Shown: positions 1-8,388 of the stretch, piece after piece | How positions within the stretch are numbered: the first letter of the stretch is position 1 | Layout: every line of letters starts with the position of its first letter | Source: Priapulus caudatus | Taxonomy: Eukaryota; Priapulida; Priapulimorpha; Priapulimorphida; Priapulidae | Reading direction: 5' to 3' | Assembly (NCBI RefSeq): GCF_000485595.1 | Contig: NW_014577741.1 | Location: forward strand, 68,352-93,266 | Length of the DNA: 24,915 nt | Translations under genes and position numbers: made by a program | The notes under the pieces: model-generated | What the model was told of the DNA's origin: nothing | Database searches by the model: none | What the model saw: the letters and a program-made list of their open reading frames with translations, nothing else

Positions 1-420
1 AAATTGTTTTAGAGTTAAGAAGTTTTTATTTCTTGAAACTTCAATGAATATAAAATAAAAATAAAAATATACAATAAAAATATAAAATAAGAAAAGACGT
101 ATTAAGAGTTAAGAAGAGTTTAGACGAGTTAAGAAGTAAATAGTTAGTAAGATAGCCTACAGTTGTGGTTGTCTTGGGTTTATAAAAATGTCGTATATTT
201 CAAAAGTTTGTAACGGCGTTACGCATTTATCTTGGAGCTATGAAGTTGTCCTACATTTATAACGTTACGTTGCGCTTACTTTCTTGTATTAGACTAATTA
301 GAGTTAAGATATGTTGTCATGATGTTGTGAACTTATCATGAAATTAAGAAGTTGTATTAGAGTTAAGAAATTGTTTACTCTTAAAGAAGTTGTCTCGAGT
401 TAAGAGATAAGATGTTGTGT
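1..420. repeat. Degenerate minisatellite, consensus about TTAGAGTTAAGAAGTTGTCT
   Basis: Variants of GAGTTAAGAAGTTGT recur across this stretch, for example near 11, 105, 128, 300, 345, 362 and 397. Spacing is irregular and substitutions are frequent, so this is an old array. The part from about 159 to 420 is collinear in direct orientation with 22784-22840 plus 24186-24375 (shared landmarks: TACAGTTG, TATATTTCA, TTTATAACGTT, ATGTTGTCAT, GAACT.ATCATGAA). No coding potential is seen. The similarity was read by eye, not computed. Confidence 0.7.
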
Positions 421-802
421 GAGAGTTATAACCAGTTCTCCTTCTCGGATTTATGTTACTGCTGAGTGGCTTTAAAAGGACATGTGCTCGGAGGAAAAAA
501 AAGATAAATTATCTATCTAAAATGTACGTCTTGTAGAGATTGACAGATAGGTACATCTAATCCAGGCCCACGAGATATTTCTGTATTGTGTAAAGAATGG
601 GAGTCCTAGAACGTTCTCTTACAAAAATTGTTGGTGCAACTAAAACTTTGTCTTATTATATATTATCTAATTTCCACAAATTAGAGCGCGCCGCCCTACA
701 GACCCTAAGTCGACTTATTCTTCGTAATTTTTCTGCGTAAAGCTACCACAAACCAGTAGGTGGAGCAATATGCTAGGTTATGTTAGGGTCGCTATATACA
801 AA
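421..802. other. Stretch without recognisable gene
   Basis: Mixed-composition sequence with short open frames only. I see no splice-bounded exon, no repeat shared with the rest of the window and no RNA gene. It separates the minisatellite from the terminal-inverted-repeat element. Confidence 0.4.
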
Positions 803-824
803 GAGTTGCGACAACCCAGGATTT

Positions 825-1005
825 GACGCCATATTTTTTCCAAATGGATCCGCACCGCTGCCGCTCAAGTATAGCGCTGTATGGATACGCTGTACAATGG
901 TCCGTAGTAATTAATTAGACTAATCGTGCTTCAATAAACTCAAAATTCACAGAGATTATAGCTAAGACATGTGTCTATGTGTATCTAGATTTCTAGAAAT
1001 GTTAC
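825..1005 (+). repeat. Left terminal inverted repeat of the 803-2331 element
   Basis: This is the partner of 2099-2285. A sub-block at 908-960 is repeated in direct orientation at 1107-1160 (shared TAATTAATTA, GCTTCAATAAACTCAA and CACAGAGAT). The subterminal part of the arm was therefore duplicated inward before or during growth of the neighbouring satellite. Confidence 0.8.
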
Positions 1006-1106
1006 TTAAATCGTTCGCGCCATATGATAGTTTAATTATACACTTTCTCACCGCCCATAGCCGTGCGTATATTAGCCTGTGCGATACCGCGCGTAGATAC
1101 TTGCTA

Positions 1107-1160
1107 TAATTAATTAAACCACTCGCGCTTCAATAAACTCAAGAATCACAGAGATCACAA
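1107..1160 (+). repeat. Internal direct copy of the TIR block 908-960
   Basis: About 54 bases match 908-960 with scattered substitutions, about 200 bp downstream in the same orientation. It abuts the CACG tract directly, so it marks the position from which the satellite expanded. Confidence 0.7.
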
Positions 1161-1163
1161 ATA

Positions 1164-1598
1164 ACACACGTGTACTTGCACACGCACGCACACACTCATG
1201 CACGCACGTGTACGTGCACACGCACGCACGCACGCATGCACGCACGCACGCACGCACGTGTACGTGCACACGCACGCACACACTCATGCACGCACGTGTA
1301 CGTGCACACGCACGCACGCACGCATGCACGCACGCACGCAAGCACACACGTCTACGTGCACATGCATGCACGCACGCACGCACGTGTACCTGCACACACA
1401 CGCACGTACGCACGCACTCACACATGCACGCACGTGTACCTGCACAAGCACGCACGCACGCACGAACGTGTACCTGCACACGCGCGCACACACGCACGCA
1501 CGCATGCACGTGTACGTGCACACACACGGACACACGCACGCACGTACGTGTACTTGCACACGCACGCACGCACGCACGTATACGTGCACACGCACACT
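1164..1598. repeat. CACG-rich satellite, alternating pyrimidine/purine
   Basis: About 435 bp built from CGCACGCACG blocks punctuated by CACGTGTACGTGCAC modules. A higher-order unit of 88 bp is visible between the two CACTCATGCA sites (1193 and 1281). Nearly every dinucleotide step keeps the pyrimidine-purine phase; breaks such as CTCA, CAAG and GTCTAC are rare. All six frames stay open because the repeat lacks stop codons, so the His/Thr/Cys/Val/Arg-rich frames here are artefacts. Alternating tracts of this type are known to favour Z-DNA; that is inference for this copy. Confidence 0.9.
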
Positions 1599-2098
1599 CC
1601 CATCTTGCCATGAAGTGAAATCAAAGCTGCTAGCAAAGTTCATCATTGCACGCTTGCATTTTTTCTGCAAGAAGAAAAATGTTGAACTGAAAGCCGAGAT
1701 GGAGAAAAAAAACCAAGGAGGTGAATTAGGGAGCAAGAGCATGGCTATGAGAAAGTTAGCTAAAAATGTCAAATGATCTTTGAATGATCATGTTATAATG
1801 ATCCATGAAGTGTGCAGTCACAACCTGTATAGTGTATGTTTATTTTTGCTTTGTCAAAATGAGATCTATTTTTATTTTATTTTTAACATTTTTATGATGC
1901 TTTTGGTAGTTTACCCCTGTAGAATAGGAGACTTTGAGATTTATCATCATTACAGAACTACATGTATTTGATTTTTTTCAGTTCCCCTAAATCGTTGAAT
2001 TTTTGCTATTACTTGTAGATGTGCTGGATGAAGAAATGTTTTTTTTGGATGGCATATGTTGGCGTGTGTGCATTGTGTGCATTACTCGAACGTTTTGA
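1599..2098. other. Interior of the TIR element, no gene recognised
   Basis: AT-rich, with frames of 63 codons at most that match nothing I recognise. It appears to be the non-coding filler between the CACG tract and the right TIR. Confidence 0.4.
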
Positions 2099-2285
2099 GT
2101 AACATTTCTAGAAATCTAGATACACATAGACACATGTCTTAGCTATAATCTCTGTGAATTTTGAGTTTATTGAAGCACGATTAGTCTAATTAATTACTAC
2201 GGACCATTGCACAGCGTATCCATACAGCGCTGTAGGCCTACTTGAGCGGCAGCGGTGTGGATCCATTTGGAAACAACATGGCGTC
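2099..2285 (-). repeat. Right terminal inverted repeat of the 803-2331 element
   Basis: Reverse complement of 825-1005. Its outer edge carries AACATGGCGTCC, which resembles a YY1 core (AANATGGCG); the left arm has GACGCCATATT in the mirror position. A 94-codon frame that starts inside this arm (2242-2526) runs out into unrelated flank and is not supported as a gene. Confidence 0.8.
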
Positions 2286-2331
2286 CAGCGATCACGTGAC
2301 CGATTTTTTCCGACTCGTCATGTCGCAACTC

Positions 2332-2832
2332 GGTTACATTGATGTTTCGGTGACGATATTTGTGACGATGTTTAAATGTTTGATGTATATGTACGATATC
2401 TCTTTCACGGATTTTATAATACTGCTTATTGGCTTTAGACAGACTCGTGTAGGCAATGATGCGCGTTATGTAAGCTGGACAAAAACGTACTTAATTTGGA
2501 TTTGGATATTGATTAATTTTGATTAAAACAACTCATCGCCTGAACAATTGATTTAATGGCGATGAGAATCGATCTTTCTTATTTTCCCCGATCAGTCAAC
2601 ACATACATTCATAACATTAATGTATTGCATGTCGCATCTAAAATAAATACGACATTGTTCAAATTCTCAATATGTGTTTGTGGTGGTTTCTGCATCATCT
2701 ATTAGTTCGCGTATAGTTCATGGAGGGACTTATATACAACAATCGCTTCAATCAGTTCACATTCCTCCCAGTTATCTACAGGCAGCGTCGGCAACAGCCT
2801 TATACCTTCAACTTGGCGAGTGTGCTTACGTG
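2332..2832. other. Flank between TIR element and palindrome, no gene seen
   Basis: Unique AT-rich sequence. At its right end the match to the receptor upstream region (21105-21180) fades, so the outer edge of the palindrome lies near 2833. I see no splice-bounded exon or RNA gene. Confidence 0.4.
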
Positions 2833-3130
2833 GAACGTGCCTGCCTGGCTTAAGTGTCCGTTCTCATCAAGGTTCCATTAACTATCGGGGTTCATTGACT
2901 AACACAATAGGTTCCACCCGTTAATGATGTTGAAAGCCTCATGCAGAATATTCGTTGTTTCTGCTATATATTCCTGTTTAAAAATGAGTACGTAGTTCTC
3001 AAATATGCGAAACTCCTTCCATGTCTATAACCACTAGCTATAACCTTCTACGTGGATTCTCAGGATACAAACGTTCTCAAGTGATTAACCCTCCCATGTA
3101 TTTTTATGGTTCTGCTTGCACGCGTGTGCG
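2833..3130 (+). repeat. Tandem-related copy 1 inside left arm
   Basis: This block matches 3724-4015 in direct orientation. Shared landmarks are GAAC.TG.CT.CCTGGCT, CATTAACTATCGGG, GTTCTCAAA.ATG.GAAACTC and TTCTGC.T. The corresponding sequence also lies upstream of the intact receptor (about 20870-21105, reverse complement). The block is therefore part of the ancestral upstream region of the receptor gene, present twice in this arm. Confidence 0.65.
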
Positions 3131-3139
3131 TTAGCATAC

Positions 3140-3235
3140 TATATCGGTTTGCTATATATACTATATCTATAGTGCTATATAATCTATAGTGCTATATAAT
3201 ACTATATCTATAGTGCGTTAGCATACTATATGGTG
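3140..3235. repeat. Local AT-rich repeat (CTATATCTATAGTG units)
   Basis: CTATAGTGCTATATAAT is repeated and GCGTTAGCATACTATAT occurs on both sides (about 3130-3148 and 3216-3233). The right arm has no such expansion at the matching place (about 20765-20800), so it is a private, recent change in the left arm. Confidence 0.7.
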
Positions 3236-3580
3236 TTGGGAATGTGTCGGGAGAATGAAAAAACGTGTAACCCATAAACAATAAAGTTTTTACAAAATCG
3301 ACAACGTCATCTAAGACAGCAGAGATAGAAAGTTTCGAGAGACGTCGTTATACACATTGTCATGAGTTTAAATAGGGAACGGGTACCCTCTGTGGCTCAA
3401 CGTACTCTTCTGTATAATAGTGCCTCATGAATGACGCCAAAGAATCGAAACGCAATTAGCCGTCCTGTAAAGCCAAAGTAAAGAAAAAAATTATCCTTAT
3501 TTTCATCATTTTTTGAAAGTGGTATACTGAATACGGCATGTACACGTACTGTTGTTATGTTTGGTAGACAACTTCCTTAG

Positions 3581-3753
3581 CCACACGCCTACATTAGACA
3601 CGAAATTATGAGAATACACGTGCACGCAAAATTCATTAGCTGGTTGTAGGATTGGGCTCGGTAGGAAACTGATAGTTATGCCATTAATTCATAATCGATT
3701 CATGTTCGAGTCATCTGCTCTTTGAACATGGCTACCTGGCTCGCTATCGCCTA
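3581..3753 (-). pseudogene. GPCR paralogue relic in left arm (5' leader fused to TM4)
   Basis: On the minus strand, 3581-3649 aligns to the coding DNA of the intact receptor at about 21634-21703. It keeps the reading frame YNQLM at the start of intracellular loop 2, then the TM4 hydrophobic stretch LIISCLM, and is broken by a TAG where the intact gene has a Tyr codon. The adjoining 3662-3753 aligns instead to the receptor's 5' upstream region (about 21081-21150). Roughly 480 bp of coding sequence (N terminus to TM3) is thus missing between the two. The same fusion occurs at 20229-20374, so it predates the palindrome. This is a dead relic of a paralogue, not of the intact gene itself. Confidence 0.75.
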
Positions 3754-4015
3754 TGTCTCATTAACTATCGGGTTGCCCTCACTCACTAAAAAGGTTGCTT
3801 TTGATGATGTCGACGAACGCTTTAGAAATTTCCTCGTTTTTGCTATTTATCCTCGTTTTAACATATACATTATATATTGGTTCTCAAACATGTGAAACTC
3901 GTTTCAAGATTTAACCAAACGCAATTATATTCTACTTGGGCTCGCAAGCTACAAGCTGTCTTGTGATTTACACACCAATGACTTTATATTGTTCTGCCTC
4001 TGTGCGTGAGCATCA
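3724..4015 (+). repeat. Tandem-related copy 2 inside left arm
   Basis: Direct-orientation partner of 2833-3130. In the right arm the equivalent of the interval beyond this copy (3754-4440) is absent: the right arm joins the 20215 and 20225 blocks directly. The right arm has either deleted it or the left arm gained it. Confidence 0.6.
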
Positions 4016-4439
4016 ACTTACGACGCCCCTATAAGATTTTGTCGATGCATCAAACAAATTATGTCAAACTTAGCACAGCATAAAATTAAAAACGTTAATT
4101 AGAACGGCTGAGAGAGAAGGCTGGCGAAGATGGATTGCACATGTGACAACAAGGACAATACTACTAGAGCTGTGCATTATTGAGAAGGTTTTTGTCAAAA
4201 GAATTTGAGGAGAAACCAACCACGTAGCAGGTGAGCTGTCCACGAATAGCGCTGAATATGCCAAAAACATTCCACTCCCATTCACGTTTTTATCTGAATT
4301 TTATGCAATAATATGTTTCAATAATGTTATATAATGTTAGCAAGGCAGAAATGTGTAGAAATACAATTGCACTTTTAATTATGGTTATTCTTCTTAAATG
4401 TGTTATATAAAACAGACAAGCAAAACTATCGAATGATTA
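4016..4439. other. Left-arm-only segment, no gene supported
   Basis: A 71-codon minus-strand frame (4070-4285) is moderately hydrophobic but matches nothing I recognise. It has no splice signals of note and has no counterpart in the other arm. I list it as non-coding. Confidence 0.35.
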
Positions 4440-6327
4440 AGGCGTCAAGTATATTATACAGTACTAGTATATATAATAGACAAACTTATTCATAGGCATC
4501 TCAGCGATGGACATTGACGCTATGCCTTTAGCGGACACGTACAGTAATATATTAATAGTGGACAGCAAACCTACCCCATAATTACAATCATGCCACCAAA
4601 TTTATATAGAGCAAAGCTAATTCTCAGTACCTCCAATCATGTGAAAAATAATTGAGGCCATTATTATGCATGATTTGCGCCTTATAAGCCCCCATTATAT
4701 TGCTGATAAGCTTCATTGGATGTGCTCGCATTGTAGACAGACGTATTCCCAGCACTCGTCTACACGGTACTATATATACGTTAATAAAACCTAATATACT
4801 TTTAACTACACTTTTGGTGTTTTTCTTCAATGTTTTACTTAAGTAATTTCTCCAGATGTAACTGTTATATGTTAATAATTCGCATCAACTATGGATCGAG
4901 GCCAGACTTCTCACAATTACCACGCGTTTAATACGAAATCATTAATCTGATATGAATACATGAGGTCACCTGTTACGGTCGTGGTGATACAAACGATCGT
5001 AATAGAAACATATTGTTTTACGAGAACCGATTGTGGTTTTGGAGGTGTTATCAATTATCAGCAGTGTAATGCCTCCTTGTGTGTCGCTTGCAATAGCAAT
5101 TGTTCATAAAAACGGATTCCTCTGCATTACGTATCCAAAGCTGCCCCTGCTCGCGTTAAGATCTTACGCTTAGGCAAGCGTCAAAGTATAACTACTGATT
5201 ATAGCAACGCTCTCAACCTGCTACTTCACGCATTGCTAATTATTCGCACATTGTGTTTCGCTGTTGGATTTTTTTCTCATCAGAAAATATTTGTTCGTAC
5301 AATCATTCAACATGAACTTTATAGAAACCTGCGCATTACTATCGGATTCGACCGACCAGCCTGATTCTAGGAGGAGAAGGCAGATGCAAGCACATAAGCC
5401 ACATGGTTGTCGCGAACCATAGTTAAGCTAGACGCGCCAACGTAATAAATGTACAGACGGGTCACGTGATTTCACACATCGTTTACTTGCACCGTTTTCG
5501 TAATTTCAGCAAGGTTATACAACGGTATATCATGGCAACTATCTATATAACAATTTGAGTAGTGTCGTTTTGTTTGTTCCTGCATAACTTCTAGGCGCGT
5601 GCACGAATCCGGCTGAAATTTTTCGTGCTTTATTCCTACGCATCAGGTTCGATTCTAACAGTTTGCTTTTTGTTATTTATTGGGTTGGCAAAAAAATACA
5701 TGTTTAGAAAATCTAATGGAAAATCTCCCTGGAAAACATGCACGATTCAGTTCACTTCCGCTTGGTTTACGATACTGTTGTATCTTACAAAAATATCTCA
5801 GATTTTCGTGCATCTTTTCAACTTATTTCCTAAAATAAAACATTAACAAAAAATTCCTGGAATTGTTTTTTAGTTAATACTATAAACAACTTATGGTTAA
5901 AAATGTAGGTCCAAACACTGCTGTTTTTGAGAAATAAGACAAAAAGCATTTTTTGGTATAAATTTTGCCGTCACGTAATTAGCGATGAGTTTTTTTACGA
6001 TTATTTTCTTAGTGAACGTAGAGAGACATCTCTTTTATTAAATATATATGTGTTTGATTGAATTTGGTGAGCAGTTATGTTGCAATGCCCTTTACAGAGG
6101 TACCGTTTGAGAATTGTCTGTAACCCTGACAGTATCCCTGTCATATATAAACAGGGTGATAACACACAAAAAGCTACCACCGATGCAATGCTATAACATA
6201 TTTTCTAACTCTAGGGTTGTATACCTTGCCAAAAATCACAATGAGAATTATTCCCCTCAGATGGTACCGATGGCCAAAATTATCGGGTCTGGCTCATGGC
6301 CTAGCCACCTAATGATGGATCTACAAC

Positions 6328-6329
6328 AA

Positions 6330-6360
<31 letters not shown>

Positions 6361-6369
6361 CACACACAA
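6328..6369 (+). repeat. CA microsatellite
   Basis: An almost uninterrupted (CA)n run of about 40 bases with one CG step. It lies inside a 122-codon frame (6114-6482) that has no other coding features. Confidence 0.9.
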
Positions 6370-6462
6370 ACGGCGCGATAACAATACGTTCCGCTACACT
6401 ACGTGCGGAGGATATAATCCATTACTGCGAAGCGTTTGCCTACATTTTTCCAAGAATCATAA

Positions 6463-6540
6463 CTACAGTCAAACCCCGTTAGTAGAAAACTGACGGGCCA
6501 AAGAAAAATAATTGTATTAAGCGGGTTTCGTATTAACCAC
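6463..6540 (+). repeat. Pogo/Tigger-like transposon end, copy 1
   Basis: It reads CTACAGTCAAACCCCGTTAG, then GACGGGCCAAAGAAAAATAA, then TTAAGCGGGTTTCGTATTAA. An end of the form CAGTC.AACCCCGTTA followed by a GCGGGTT..CGT block is characteristic of pogo/Tigger-group DNA transposons of many invertebrates (recalled from general knowledge, not searched). No opposite-strand end is present, so it is a fragment. Confidence 0.5.
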
Positions 6541-6687
6541 TTCAACATATATTAGCCCCGAATTAACAAAGGTATTTTATATAGGTTTATATGTATAATT
6601 AAGAACTTTAGTAGCGTTAAATTGTTCACAAATAGATACAATTACTGCAAAGCCTAAACTCCTCATTCAATTACTACTATTCATTAC

Positions 6688-6760
6688 TACAGTCGCACCC
6701 CGAAACTGACGGGCCAAAGAAAAATAATCGTACTAAGCGGGTTCCGTATATTATATAAAG
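6688..6760 (+). repeat. Pogo/Tigger-like transposon end, copy 2
   Basis: Direct copy of 6463-6540, about 225 bp downstream. It shares ACTGACGGGCCAAAGAAAAA and AAGCGGGTTCCGTAT, with a short deletion after the CACCCCG. Two ends in the same orientation suggest a tandem duplication or two solo ends, not an intact element. Confidence 0.5.
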
Positions 6761-7204
6761 AGAAAAACAATGGATTAGAAGGTGTGTAGAAAGTGTTTTA
6801 TATAGAAAGGAAAATACCGGGACAGAAAATTTTATGTTAGTAACAGGATCCTTGTATTATTGTCTTCGTATCAAGTCAATATTTTACTAAAAGATTACTA
6901 TGAATCGGGCCGGGATTTAGAGAAATCATCGTAGTCTCATCAGCGTAACGAGCGAATATGGCCGCAAGAGGCGGTTATTTCGCGAATGTAAATAAATTTG
7001 ATAATATCCAACGTTCATCCCTCGTTTGTTGTAAGGTAAAATGTATGAACTAATGTTAATCTCATAAATTTCATTATCATTTATTAGCTATGCATGTCTC
7101 GAGAAAATGTTACTACAGATAAAACTATCAGCTCTCATTGCATTTTAATTATTCAAACTGACTGTAACTGTAAGTGCCCTAAATTTTAATTGTACATGTT
7201 AATT

Positions 7205-7375
7205 GAAACACGACCATGTTAAGAAACGCAAACATACATTAAACGCAAATGTAAAGCTATCATGAAGTACCACCGCATAGTAACGTACGTCAACATGAGA
7301 TTGCGTATGAAATTTGTTATGAGAATATCGTAAATGAAGAATATTTTATGGGTAGACGAAAATATAGAAACGCTA
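7205..7375 (+). repeat. Direct repeat near the inner edge of the left arm, copy 1
   Basis: It matches 7500-7665 in the same orientation: AAACGCAA, TGTAAAGCTATCA.GAAG, CATGAGATTG.GTATGAAA, GAATATCGTA, GGTAGACG.AAATAT and GAAACGCTAC. The right arm has one clear equivalent (16540-16830, inverted) and perhaps a faint second at about 16140-16260. Confidence 0.7.
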
Positions 7376-7499
7376 CCTTCAATGAAAACAGTAGCAATGC
7401 AATGATTTTCATATGACAACATAATTATCATGGCATAAAAGTAGTAAAAATAATGACAGTAACTATACAATTTTATTACTAGAGTGGTAGACGCAAAGA

Positions 7500-7665
7500 T
7501 AAACGTAAGGAAACGCAACTAAGATACGAAAACGTCACATGTAAAGCTATCACGAAGCACGACACATTGTAACGTACTCACCATGAGATTGTGCATGAAA
7601 GTTTCTAAGGGAATATCGTAGACCAGAATTATTTATGCGGTAGACGGAAATATGAAACGCTACGT
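7500..7665 (+). repeat. Direct repeat near the inner edge of the left arm, copy 2
   Basis: Partner of 7205-7375, offset by about 295 bp. It ends right where the GT microsatellite and the LTR-like repeat begin. The palindrome spacer therefore starts at or within this copy. Confidence 0.7.
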
Positions 7666-7747
7666 ATTGTGTTGTGTGTTGTGTGTGTGTGTGTGTGTGT
7701 GTGTGCGGTGCGTGCGTGCGTCTGCGTGCGTGCGTGCGTGCTGCGTG
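7666..7747 (+). repeat. GT/CGTG microsatellite
   Basis: (GT)n followed by GCGTGCGTGCGT-type repeats. It lies exactly at the junction between the palindrome arm and the 5' LTR-like repeat and is prone to length error in assembly. Confidence 0.9.
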
Positions 7748-8388
7748 TGTAGGGAAGGGCAGGTAAGAAAGCGCAGCTTCCTCACACCTGCGTCTCCACC
7801 CGCGGTTCTCTACCTGGCTTCCCATACGTAGCGCCCACTTTGCTATTCCCGGCGGTCTGATTTCAGCCTCGCGCGCGCGTAGGCCACCAATATAACACCA
7901 TAATACGTGGCGCTTCGCGCGCGATGCTCGGCCAATTAGCCTAGATAACTTTATGGCTTGTTGACAGCAAATGCGCAGGACAAGCGGACTCGGCTCTCAT
8001 CCTCTAAGCAACACGGTCCAGTTTTTCCCCGCTCCTGAGCCTATTCTTCTATACTGTTCCTGGCCATCTTCCCTCTTACCTTCAACTGTCCACCTTCACC
8101 CTGCAACTACTTCGCGATCCGCCCTTACGGTACGAGGTTATCTGTATATCGGTTACGATTCTGTGTGTATGTAGATATCTGTGTAGTTTCGTAGAGTGTG
8201 GATGTGTCTGATTGAGCTGAAATAACGCACGAGGGTAGCTTTCATAATACTGTGTTCGATTATCTATCTGTTTATCTATCGTGGGCTCTTTATCGACGCA
8301 ACCTGTTACTACCCCTATAAGAAACGGTGCCACTAGCGCACCACTAAACCCTAGAGCCTGCCGCTAGCGGGAACTAAATCCCTTCTTA
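7748..8388 (+). repeat. 5' LTR-like direct repeat
   Basis: It matches 11347-12017 over its length. Landmarks are AAGCGCAGCTTC, CATACGTAGCGCC, GCAATTAGCC (as GCCAATTAGCC), ATAACTTTATGG, CCTGAGCCTATTC, TACCTTCAA, CTACTTCGCGATC, GTACGAGGTTA, GTTTCGTAGAGTG, TGTGTCTGATT, TTATCTATCTG, ATCGACGCAACC and TAGAGCCTGC. A TATAA-like box (AATATAACACC, about 7889) and a CCAAT box (about 7931) lie in both copies. Differences are largely one-base indels. Confidence 0.7.

Larger units (their letters stand above)
803..2331. mobile_element. Non-autonomous TIR (foldback-like) element of about 1.5 kb
   Basis: Positions 825-1005 are the reverse complement of 2099-2285 with few mismatches and a 6-base difference near 867/2236. 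Shared landmarks are GACGCCAT, CCAAATGGATCC, CGCTGCCGCTCAAGTA, AGCGCTGTATGGATACGCTG, CTTCAATAAACTCAAAATTC and ACATGTGTCTATGTGTATC. The inverted match resumes beyond a small gap as GAGTTGCGACA (803-813) and its complement (2321-2331), so the outer ends are uncertain. No transposase frame is present, and no target-site duplication could be fixed. The interior holds a 435-bp CACG-rich tract and a unique AT-rich 0.5 kb. The family cannot be named from sequence alone; a MITE or foldback element is the simplest reading. Confidence 0.75.
5540..6983. mobile_element. Left-arm-specific insertion of about 1.44 kb
   Basis: The right arm runs straight across this site. There, sequence matching ATACAACGGTAT (near 5520) is followed at once by sequence matching TTTGATAATATCCAACG (near 7000), at 17130-17175. 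The left arm carries 1.44 kb of extra DNA between them. It contains a CA microsatellite, two copies of a pogo/Tigger-like end sequence and no protein frame that I recognise. No clean terminal repeats or target duplication were found at the borders, so it may be a composite of several insertions. Confidence 0.6.
2833..7540 (+). repeat. Left arm of large imperfect palindrome
   Basis: Collinear blocks are the reverse complement of the right arm. The blocks are 2833-3090 with 20865-21105; 3100-3753 with 20225-20860; 4440-5158 with 19541-20215; 5190-5300 with 17975-18051; 5310-5539 with 17160-17415; 6985-7160 with 16970-17150; and 7200-7540 with 16455-16830. The order is perfectly mirrored, so one inverted duplication explains all blocks. 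Divergence is by many substitutions and indels, so the event is old. Left-only material lies at about 3754-4440 and 5540-6983. Edges are by eye and good to some tens of bases. Confidence 0.85.

Noticed and set aside
1114-1776. Several overlapping open frames of 70-190 codons on both strands
   Set aside because: They are His/Thr/Arg/Cys/Val repeats produced by the CACG satellite, which lacks stop codons in every frame.
2242-2526. 94-codon plus-strand frame starting MSGSGVDPF
   Set aside because: It starts inside a transposon TIR, crosses the element border into unrelated flank and shows no family features.
4070-4285. 71-codon minus-strand frame with hydrophobic stretches, considered as a receptor fragment
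   Set aside because: I could not align it to any helix of the intact receptor, and the other arm has no counterpart.
5646-5657. GGTTCGATTCT, like a tRNA B box
   Set aside because: No A box or cloverleaf can be drawn around it.
5681-5702. TATTGGGTTGGCAAAAAAAT, similar to a mariner terminal repeat
   Set aside because: No opposite end, TA target duplications or transposase fragment was found near it; one short match is not enough.
7219-7518. 99-codon minus-strand frame resembling the 85-codon frame at 16539-16796
   Set aside because: The similarity is that of the two palindrome arms at DNA level. Indels shift the frame, and the composition (Phe/Tyr/Ile/Met) is that of AT-rich DNA.
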